Source of the DNA: Amyelois transitella
Taxonomy: Eukaryota > Arthropoda > Insecta > Lepidoptera > Pyralidae
Length of the DNA: 64,000 bases
Direction: 5' to 3'
Assembly: GCF_032362555.1 (NCBI RefSeq)
Contig: NC_083536.1
Location: 12,333,052 to 12,397,051 of the forward strand
Made by a program: the position numbers and the translations under genes. Below, one piece after another: positions 57,201 through 64,000 of this stretch (positions are counted from its first letter, which is position 1; the number at the start of each line of letters is the position of its first letter). The notes under the pieces are model-generated. The model saw only the letters and a list, made by a program, of their open reading frames with translations. It was not told the DNA's origin and did no database searches.

Positions 57201-59441
57201 GCACTCAGAGAGGCTAAGGAGGCCCTGTCCAAGGCGATTGCCAAGGCCAAGGACGAATCCTACAAAGAGTTCTTGGCCGCCTTGGACCGGGACCCTTGGG
57301 GGCGGCCGTATAAACTTGTACGGAACAAGATGCAGTGTGCCGCCCCGATGGCCTCTCTCGAACCGGAGCTCCTCCGAAACGTGGTGGAGGGACTCTTCCC
57401 CGAGGTCCCAGAGTTTGCCCCTCCGAGAATGGCTGCCCCGGAGCGGGAGTCCTCCGATATGACGGAAGTGCCGCCGGTCACTGACGCTGAGATGGAGCGG
57501 GTCATAGACCGACTCCATCGAAGCAAAAAGGCGCCGGGTCCTGATGGGGTCCCGGGCCGAGTCATACCGGTGGCGCTTATACACCTTGGGGATCGCCTGA
57601 GGGACTTATTTGAAGATTGCCTCCAAACAGGGCGGTTCCCAGGGGTATGGAAGGAAGGCCGGCTCTGCCTTCTGAGGAAAGAGGGTCGGCCAGAGGACTC
57701 CCCCAGCGGATGGAGGCCCCTTGTAATGCTGGATGAATCCGGAAAGATGCTCGAACGAGTAATAGCGTCCCGGATCATCCGGCATCTTGAAAACAGGGGG
57801 CCGGACATCTCGGACCGCCAGTTCGGGTTTCGGACTGGGCGGTCTACCATCGACGCGATCGGGGCATTGAGGGATTTCTCGGAGAGGGCAACTGAGAGGG
57901 GGGGTGGGGCCGTGGCTGTGTCCCTTGACATCGCCAACGCCTTCGGCTCCATCCCCTTTGAGGTGATAAAGGAGGCACTTCGGTTCCACGGGGTGCCCCT
58001 TTATCTACGGAGGATCGTGGAGCACTACCTTACGGCGAGGGTAGTGCTCTACGAGAATAAAGATGGCAGGATAACGTCGAGGGCAATGGTCTGCGGTGTT
58101 CCCCAGGGGTCGGTGCTTGGACCCCTGCTGTGGAACATCGGCTATGACTGGGCCATCCGCGGGGTCCTTTTGCCCCGGATGGCGGTCATCTGCTACGCGG
58201 ATGACACGTTGGTCGCTGTCTGGGGCGAAGAATTGGAGGGGACCCTACGCAGAGCGGCGGTCGCGGCAGACCTGATGGTTTACCGCATCAGGCTGCTGGG
58301 ACTGAGGGTGGCCCTCAACAAAACTGAGGCCATTGCCTTCGGCGGAAGAGGCTGGAGGCCTCCGGCTGGCGCGTCCTTATTGGTGAATGGAGAAAGAGTC
58401 CGGATGATGCCGAATATCAAATATCTCGGCATCATACTGGACTCACGGTGGGACTTCGGGGAGCACTTTAGACGAATGGCTCCCCGAATAGTTGGTGCAG
58501 CGTCAGCACTCAGCCGACTGCTGCCCAACGTAGGAGGGCCCGGTGCCCCGTGCCGTCGCCTGTATGCGAATGTCACTCGCAGCATGGCACTGTACGGGGC
58601 ACCGATATGGGCGGACAGGCTCTCCGCTGCCAACAAGGCCCTGCTTCGGCGGCCACAAAGAGTGGTAGCCATCCGAATATGCAGGGCCTACATAACGGTG
58701 GCGTGGGCGGCAGCCTGCGCCTTGGCTGGCACCCCACCGTGGGAACTGGACGCGCTGGCCCAAATGGAGGCCTATAAGGAGAGGGCAAGGTGGCGAGCTT
58801 TGCCTGCCGCCGCGAGAGAAGCGGACGGCAGAGGTAGGGAGACGCGGGACCTGGTCGTGGCTAGATTACGGGAGCGATGGAGGAGTGACCTCGAAAACTC
58901 CGAATTCGGAGTTCGCACCATCGGGGCACTCCTTCCATCGCTGGACAAATGGCTGGATCGACGCCACGGCCAGGTGTCATACAGGTTGGCACAGGTAATG
59001 ACCGGGCATGGCTGCTTCGGTCATTACCTGTACCGTATTGGGAAAGAGGGCAGCGAGGTCTGCCATGAGTGTGGAGAGCCGGACGACACGGCCCAACACA
59101 CTCTGGCAGACTGCTCAAGGTGGCGCAGCGGCAAGAGCTGGCGGAAATTTTGGGGGATGGCGACCTCTCGCTGCATAACGTCGTTGACAGGATGTTATGC
59201 AGCGAGAGGAACTGGGTGGCGGTTGCTTCCTTCTGTGAGACCGTCATCTCGCAGAAGGAGGCTGCTGAGAGGGCGCGGGAGGAAGACCCAAACGCGCCCT
59301 CACATAGACGTGGACGGGGTGGTAGAACTCCCCCAATAGGACGCCTAGTCCTGGAAAGAATGGGCGACTAGCAACTTACTAGTCGCCAAATAAAGCAAGA
59401 TCCTCGGTAAAGCCGCACCGAGGAGCCAGAGGGCATCATGG
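54226..59441 (+). mobile_element. SART-B copy 2: near full length, Gag and Pol fused, tail lost
   Basis: The 5' UTR (54226-54917) is AT-rich in contrast to the GC-rich coding part. One long ORF follows. The 3' UTR is cut after GAGGGCATCATGG (59441), about 150 bases short of copy 1, and joins a single TTAGG without poly(A). The 5' junction to (TTAGG)5 is normal. Confidence 0.88.
54918..59339 (+). CDS. SART-B fused ORF1-ORF2 protein: Gag N-terminus, endonuclease, RT, zinc knuckle
   Basis: This is one open frame of 1473 codons from the ATG at 54918. Residues 1-430 are ORF1-like: an acidic/basic start, a helical region (EESEVIRKMAADNKRMREEL) and AVVVTLKSGATVDYKTVMGR, which aligns with SART-A ORF1. 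The ORF1 zinc knuckles and the ORF2 start are missing. The frame passes directly into the endonuclease: ARAQDLLLQHLAEWGISAAI, VVVAGDFNAKSPVWGS near 551 and LSDHLYV near 627. The RT has AVSLDIANAFGSIPF near 1002, GVPQGSVLGPLLWN and CYADDTLVAVWG near 1092. The knuckle CHECGEPDDTAQHTLADC is near 1382. A 4-base deletion at about 59120 replaces the last part of the protein. Catalytic residues of both enzymes are kept. Confidence 0.9.
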   Translation: MSGRNSARCSRGRSVTPRGAKEGSKSAYSSLGGSLYATDCSDSEGELLPEVTMVAGPTSLKRRAENAEVDMLPEKGAKTCMSKRGRAPAKATSAGLSQAKAKLSLMASEFADFEDEADKAAGYLRDTPQVNIGEASIVDGQLEVVRKAARTVLEEAKKSGNLKGTTWAKMKSACAEILEAADKIADRGEESEVIRKMAADNKRMREELALLRQETKALRTAFSERKAPNTEPLASTADIMAQVDRSMRSFGESLTRDLFLSLGGMMNDRIKELEKRAIVAPQEVLRPPLAADRRNKEAEKAKSAEKAEAPKPTEKVGAIAGSTLMPPARPGPAPKAPKATAAKAQQAPSQDASGAPPQEEPTPSFSWTEVVKKGKNKGKGKKSSPPEVESAAPRPTAPAPVKRQYALPKSTAVVVTLKSGATVDYKTVMGRVTTIKLATATDARAQDLLLQHLAEWGISAAIVSEPYFVPPLPTWVGDTEGEVGMTIPRMGDRPPLVKQSAGRGYVAARWGDMILVAVYFAPSRPRREFERLLLEVGRIVAGAAPTPVVVAGDFNAKSPVWGSPVTDLRGRILSDWVVASGLCVLNQGTADTCVRWNGGSIVDVSFATPSAAARVTGWRVLGDVETLSDHLYVRMSVSRPASVRPPSQGRNLPRDQFRKWSLASLDADSAEEAAMIERWRTPSPDRSLDVEERACRFRASLVAVCDASMRRSGPPPNKKRAHWWSEEIAVLRRTSNSARRAYTRCRRRRTTVEGEEELLRTALREAKEALSKAIAKAKDESYKEFLAALDRDPWGRPYKLVRNKMQCAAPMASLEPELLRNVVEGLFPEVPEFAPPRMAAPERESSDMTEVPPVTDAEMERVIDRLHRSKKAPGPDGVPGRVIPVALIHLGDRLRDLFEDCLQTGRFPGVWKEGRLCLLRKEGRPEDSPSGWRPLVMLDESGKMLERVIASRIIRHLENRGPDISDRQFGFRTGRSTIDAIGALRDFSERATERGGGAVAVSLDIANAFGSIPFEVIKEALRFHGVPLYLRRIVEHYLTARVVLYENKDGRITSRAMVCGVPQGSVLGPLLWNIGYDWAIRGVLLPRMAVICYADDTLVAVWGEELEGTLRRAAVAADLMVYRIRLLGLRVALNKTEAIAFGGRGWRPPAGASLLVNGERVRMMPNIKYLGIILDSRWDFGEHFRRMAPRIVGAASALSRLLPNVGGPGAPCRRLYANVTRSMALYGAPIWADRLSAANKALLRRPQRVVAIRICRAYITVAWAAACALAGTPPWELDALAQMEAYKERARWRALPAAAREADGRGRETRDLVVARLRERWRSDLENSEFGVRTIGALLPSLDKWLDRRHGQVSYRLAQVMTGHGCFGHYLYRIGKEGSEVCHECGEPDDTAQHTLADCSRWRSGKSWRKFWGMATSRCITSLTGCYAARGTGWRLLPSVRPSSRRRRLLRGRGRKTQTRPHIDVDGVVELPQ

Positions 59442-59446
59442 TTAGG
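59442..59446 (+). repeat. Single telomeric TTAGG unit
   Basis: The unit stands between the tail-less 3' end of SART-B copy 2 and the poly(T) of T3 copy I. Confidence 0.8.
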
Positions 59447-59483
59447 TTTTTTTTTTTTTTTTTTTTTTTTTTAATACTATCAC

Positions 59484-59504
59484 CCTTGAAACAATTCTTC
59501 AAGG
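59484..59504 (-). other. 3' UTR hairpin of T3 copy I
   Basis: CCTTGAA (59484-59490) pairs exactly with TTCAAGG (59498-59504) across a 7-nt loop, twelve bases from the poly(A) tail. Confidence 0.7.
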
Positions 59505-59864
59505 CCTATATCTACCTTGAGCCTTTTTCATTCCAGTTCTATCATTTATACCTCTCGTACTTTCATACTCATCCCATTTCCTTGCACACTTCTTCTTTTA
59601 CTCTGTATACGGGTGGGACGCCCGTCTATAATTTAGCTAATACTTATATATATATACTTTATTTTTTGTCTCTCTCTTTTTGCTAGTGGGAAATAATTGA
59701 ACATTTTCTTTGTTTATTGAATAACATTTCTTAAAATTACATTTCTTATACTACTATTTTTCTATATGCTAACATTTTTATTTTCTATCTTTAACACATG
59801 CTTATTCTTGTATGCCTATGGTGTTCCACCGTATACTCCCATATTATAATACTACAATACTATT

Positions 59865-62800
59865 TTATATAGTGGACACCACAGTTTTATTGCTACCATT
59901 CTTCTTGTTTACTACTCTTACAATATATTCACTAAATTTCATAAAATTTTCCCTATTTTTACTTCTAATGATTTCTGCTAAGTTTTCTAGTTTTATTTTG
60001 CAGCCTATTTTATGTTCTAGATCTATTCTTTGCCGACCGAAGATCGGGCAATCCGTGAGTAGGTGGGGGACCGTTTCGTTGACTCCCGGGTCACACTCGC
60101 ATTCTGAACTATTTCGGCATTTAAATTTGCACAGGTAATCCGCAAAGCCGCCATGACCGGTCAGTATTTGAGTTATCGGGCCGCTTAAGGTTATCTGACG
60201 CACCACCCTGTAAGCGTCAGATGCCATAGGGAAGAAGATCTTTGTGGTACCGGCGGTCTCGCCCAACCTGTATCTGTCGTCCCATACCCCAAGGGACCTC
60301 TTACGGAGTATTCCCTTGACATATGAGACGGGACAGAGGTCGTAATCCGCTTTCCTTTTAGTGTTTACAGCGGCTTCCTTGGCCAGCTGATCGGCCCTCT
60401 CGTTTCCCTCCAGCCCCGCGTGTGCCTTTATCCAGAAAAGCTTTATCGACTTATTCTGGCGGGTGATTGTTTTCAGGTTCTCCCTTGTTTTTACTGCTAA
60501 AGGATGAAGGGAAACGGGGCTTGTTACCGTTTGTAACGCTGCCATGGAGTCGCTGTAGATTCCAAAAGTACTTGCATTGTACTTTATGGCTCTCCTCGTG
60601 GCCTCACATATCGCCAAGAGCTCGGCCTGATAGACCGTGCAGCAAGACGACAGACAAAACTTGACGGACCTGGACTCCGCCTCGCCTCTCCATATGGAGA
60701 TCGCTGCGCCGACCCCCCCGTCAATCTTGCTGCCGTCCGTGTAGATTCTAACATCAAAATTGATGTTAGCCTCCACCTGTTGTCGGTCTGCCAGGCCGGT
60801 AAAACCCAAGTCGATACGCTCGGCCGGATGAGGAGCGTCAAGGGCAGATGCCGTTCGCTCGATCTCCCAGTCCCCCAACTCCGGCAGCCGCGCACCCCTC
60901 TTGATCTCGTACAACGAAGCAGCTTCGCGTATACGGAGATCGAGGGGGAGCAGACCGGCCAATACTAGTGCTGAGTTTAGAGAGACCGTGCGATAGGCTC
61001 TGCATATCTTTTGAGCGAAGCCGCGCTGCACCACGTCCAGCTGTTTGCGGACACCGATCTTCTCCGCTGCGGCACCCCACACGCTCGCGGCGTACAATAC
61101 GACCGGTTCCACGGCGGCGTTGTAGATCACCCGCACAATCTCTGGGTTAAGACCCCAATTTATTTTTGCCGCCTTGGCCAATTTCTTATATATGTCTGTG
61201 GCTTTTTTGCAGGCGCTTGCCACGTGCGCATTGAAAGTTAATTTGGAGTCGATGGTAACCCCCAGCAGTTTTATCTGGCTTACTGGCTGAACAGCAGCCC
61301 CGCCCATGCTGAGGCGCGGCGCGTCGTATTTAAGCTTGCGCGTAATTACCATGGCGTTGGTTTTGTGTGCGGCGAATTTGAGCTTGTTACGGGCGCCCCA
61401 CGCCTCAACATAGTCGAGTATACCGTTTGCCTCCATTTCAATTTCTAGGGCTGTGGCTCCATCGAATACTAGCACCACGTCATCGGCAAACGCCTGACAG
61501 TGGACTCTCATGTCAGACAGGGTTTTTAGCAGCAGGTCCAAGAGTAAATTTCATAGGATCGGACCAGCAATGGATCCCTGCACGCAGCCCTTAGTTGTTC
61601 TTGTTTCGCTCTCTGCACCACCATATTTTATGCTGACCCTCCTGTGGTGAAGGTAGTGATCCATCACTCCTCTTATATTACCTGGGCACCCCTCCTCCGC
61701 CAATCTGAGTTTTATGGCCGGCCACCAGGCATTGTCGAAGGCTCCCTCTATGTCCAATGAAACCATAGTCACTATCTTCTTTTGGTATATCTTCCTTTTG
61801 ATGTGTTGCATAAGGGCATAGAGGGAGTCCTCGGTACTTCGTTGGGGCATAAAGCCATACTGGTTGGGACTCATCCTTGGTAGGAGGCAGTGCTTCAGCC
61901 GTGCTACCAGCATTTTCTCGTATATTTTGCCGAGAATGGGAAGAAGTCCAATTGGTCTAAAGGACTTTGGTGTTTTATAGTTGTCCTTGCCCGGTTTTTT
62001 CAGGACAATTACTGTGGCTTTCTTCCATTGCTTTGGGAAGCATTTCAGGGCTAGACATCTGTTCATCAGTTCCAGGTATAAGTCTGGATCCTCCCGGACG
62101 AATCTGATACAGATGTCCGCCGTAAAACCGTCCTCTCCCGGAGCCTTCTTTGGGTTGAATGAGCCAGCAGCAGCCTCTAGCTCAGCATGCGTGAACGGTG
62201 GGTCGCATTTGGTAATGTGTTCACCATCATTCAGCTTTTCCGCTTTTTCCCTCGTTTCTCTGTGGTACTGGCTGTCGCTGTCCTCATTATCCTCGGGGTA
62301 AAACGTCTCAGCAAGGTATTTTGCTGATTCGTCCATGTTTAGAGGATTCCCTTCCTTCTCCAGCGGACTGTCCTCCTCCCTTTTGGAAGTCCTTCTCATA
62401 ACCCTATAGATCCCATCCCAGACACTCTCCCTCTCCTGTCTGCTGCAGAAACCCCTCCAGCTTTCAGTCTGGGCCTTCACAACCTCACTCTCATATCTTT
62501 CTTTCTCTTTCAGGTACTCGTCAACCACGGCCGCTCTCCGGACTGGTGCCGCGTTTCGGATTCGGCGTCTTAGCCTTGCCACAACGGTCTTCCTCTCAGC
62601 GAGTTCCTTAGTCCACCACGGTACGGTAAGTTTTTCGTTTTTCTTTTTCTTCGGGATGGACTGGTCGCATGCTTCTGTTATAATATTATTTATTTTATCT
62701 ATTACTATTTCAATTTCTTCTATGTTTTTTATTTTTGTTATTTCCTCTTTGGTTAAATTGTTTTCTTGTTTTAACATCCTTATTCCATCGGTAAATTTAT

Positions 62801-63569
62801 TCCAGTCAGCCTTTCTTGTGTTATACTTTCGCGTGGTTCGTTTGATGATTACACCTCTGGATTTTTTCAAATTTACTTCGAAGATAATGCCGTTGTGGTC
62901 CGAGCTAACCAGGTCCTCAGCCACTCTCCAGTCCTCGGTCAAACCCAGCACTCCGGTCGAGCAAGCCGTAATGTCGACGAAACTCCTGAGTCTTGTGCCA
63001 CCCCTGATGGTGTCGAAAGTTGGCACATCACCATTGTTGAGTATATGAAGGCCCATCTCATGGAGCGCGCTGGCCACCTCTTCACCTCTGTGGTCCACTT
63101 CCTGGCTTCCCCACCATGTGCTCTTCGCATTGAAGTCGCCCCCCACTATAACGAGCTTTGGCTTCAACACCTCGATTATCTTTTTCAGATGCTCCAGGTG
63201 TGGCTCGGTGGGCTTGTCCGGTTCAATGTATATAGAGACAAGTGCGATCTTCCAGGCTTCGGTCTGTATCTCCACCACTGCCACGTTACACGTGGTTAGG
63301 GGTGGGTATTGAACCACGGTCATACTGGCGTCAAAGACCGCTACTGCTGCCTTGACAGTCCTGTTTTCTTCAGCGTCCGCCTGGAAGACTCGCATCCCGC
63401 TATGACTCTTCATACAATTTTCCCTGCCCACATAGGGCTCCTGGACAAGCGCCACCGCTAATTTCCGCCTGTTTGCCTCGATTCGAAGCTCGTCTGTCGC
63501 CAATCTTTTCCTCTGCAGGTTCGCTTGCGCAAACCTGTAGGGAAGTTTCCTCTCCTGGCCGCCCTTAGC
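59865..63569 (-). pseudogene. T3 copy I ORF2: endonuclease, RT, RNase H, knuckle; one TGA
   Basis: The frame is open from the ORF1 stop region to 59865 except for one TGA at 61551-61553. That codon stands where Trp is conserved in related copies (GPxxWNLLLD), so TGG to TGA is the likely change. The endonuclease has ANLQRKRLATDELRIEANRR, LVQEPYVGRENC, IVGGDFNAKSTWWGS and LVSSDHNGIIFE. The RT has PNQYGFMPQRSTEDSLY, MVSLDIEGAFDNAWWPA, KGCVQGSIAG and AFADDVVLVFDGA. RNase H has IYTDGSKIDGGVGAAI, YQAELLAICEATRRAI, IYSDSMAALQTV and KAHAGLEGNERADQLAK. The C-terminal knuckle has CRNSSECECD then HLLTDC. There is no ATG near the start of the open frame. Confidence 0.9.
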
Positions 63570-64000
63570 AGTAGGCCACAGTCGACCTGGCTATGGCGTC
63601 CCACCTCTTCATTACATGGCAATTCCTGTCGAAGGCATTGTGCTCTCCATCCTTGAATCCAGCTCTTTCGCAGTTTCTGCATTTCGGCGGTATGGATGTT
63701 TTCCAATCTGCGCACTCTGATTTCAGGTGTGGCCCTCCGCAGTGGCTGCAGAGGTCCGCCGGCTCTGTGCAGTAGCGCTTGCTGTGCCCGAAAGTCAGGC
63801 AGCGCGAGCACTGCACCAGCGGGGATTGGTCCTCCACTCCTACGCATTGTAGGTCTATATGTGCTGACCCCTTCCGCGTGGCTCTCTGCCAGATGGTTGG
63901 AGAGACACTAAGCACTACGTGGCAGGTATGTGGGTTTCTTGCCTTTTTCCTATATCTCACGTGAACTTTGTCATCTTCTCCTTTTAAGTTAACGAAGAGG
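63565..64000 (-). CDS. T3 copy I ORF1, C-terminal part (partial at window edge)
   Basis: The frame is open from the window edge to TAA at 63565-63567. It shows VRYRKKARNPHTCHVVLSVS and VEDQSPLVQ, then the three zinc knuckles CSRCLTFGHSKRYC, CSHCGGPHLKSEC and CRNCERAGFKDGEHNAFDRNC, and ends IARSTVAYC. This is the RNA-binding C-terminus shared with copies E and F. The ORF2 frame opens in the +1 frame over the stop. Confidence 0.88.
   Translation of the reverse strand, partial: LFVNLKGEDDKVHVRYRKKARNPHTCHVVLSVSPTIWQRATRKGSAHIDLQCVGVEDQSPLVQCSRCLTFGHSKRYCTEPADLCSHCGGPHLKSECADWKTSIPPKCRNCERAGFKDGEHNAFDRNCHVMKRWDAIARSTVAYC

Larger units (their letters stand above)
59447..64000 (-). mobile_element. 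T3 copy I: TRAS-type LINE, runs off the window
   Basis: The poly(A) tail appears as about 26 T (59447-59472) after TTAGG. A 3' UTR of about 390 bases follows, then ORF2 with a single nonsense codon, then the end of ORF1, which is open to the window edge. It is the best-preserved member of the family also seen as copies E and F. Confidence 0.88.

Noticed and set aside
1-64000. A CRISPR array or bacterial-type operon.
   Set aside because: Repeats are telomeric units or retroelement tails with no spacer structure, and every gene recognised is of eukaryotic retroelement or RNA-virus origin.

Overview
The window is eukaryotic, and almost certainly insect and probably lepidopteran. The evidence is eleven short blocks of the insect telomere repeat TTAGG, telomere-targeted non-LTR retrotransposons of the TRAS and SART kind, a Kabuki/CsRn1-like LTR element, and LINE tails such as (ATTTG)n, (ATTT)n and (TTTTGAA)n. 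I found no host gene, tRNA, rRNA or CRISPR. Nearly all of the DNA is retrotransposon, one element inserted against or inside another, plus one fossil of an RNA-virus helicase.

All eleven telomeric blocks read TTAGG on the + strand, so if they are in native orientation the chromosome end lies to the right of base 64000. Elements on the + strand end in poly(A) followed by GGTTAGG (the SART geometry). Elements on the - strand appear as GGTTAGG followed by poly(T) (the TRAS geometry). Below, the two + strand families are called SART-A and SART-B. The - strand families are called T1 (copies A and B), T2 (copies C and D) and T3 (copies E, F and I). Family names are inferred from orientation and domains.

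Left part (1-41017), older and more mixed: a Ty3/gypsy element with an open pol (1-4456) sits in an RTE-like LINE (4457 to about 7840), which itself breaks T1 copy A (7841-10557). Then come a SART-A 5' piece (10587-12603), a Kabuki-like gag/protease fragment (12604-14511), T2 copy C carrying a small LINE insertion (to 20403), T3 copy E (20411-24712), the ORF2-less T3 copy F (24733-26778), a patch of LINE tails (26799-28735), and a CR1/Jockey-type LINE H (28867-33743) split by an RTE fragment with a visible 10-bp target duplication. An endogenous superfamily-1 viral helicase follows (34365-35603), and then T1 copy B (35604-41017).

Right part (41018-64000), a clean telomeric array: (TTAGG)n blocks alternate with a SART-A 3' fragment, the nearly intact T2 copy D (1221-codon ORF2 with endonuclease, RT, RNase H and zinc knuckle), a SART-B 3' fragment, a SART-A RT fragment, a gag-only SART-A derivative, a SART-B derivative in which Gag is fused in frame to endonuclease-RT, and T3 copy I running off the window.

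The autonomous copies supply Gag (ORF1) and endonuclease/RT (ORF2) that nick TTAGG repeats and prime reverse transcription there, so together they lengthen the chromosome end. Several copies have lost ORF2 or its catalytic residues but keep the 5' end, the 3' end, the poly(A) and the telomeric flanks, so they would depend on relatives. The most noteworthy observations are these gag-only and gag-pol-fused telomeric derivatives, the viral helicase fossil, a conserved ORF1/ORF2 junction motif, and hairpins next to the poly(A) tails.
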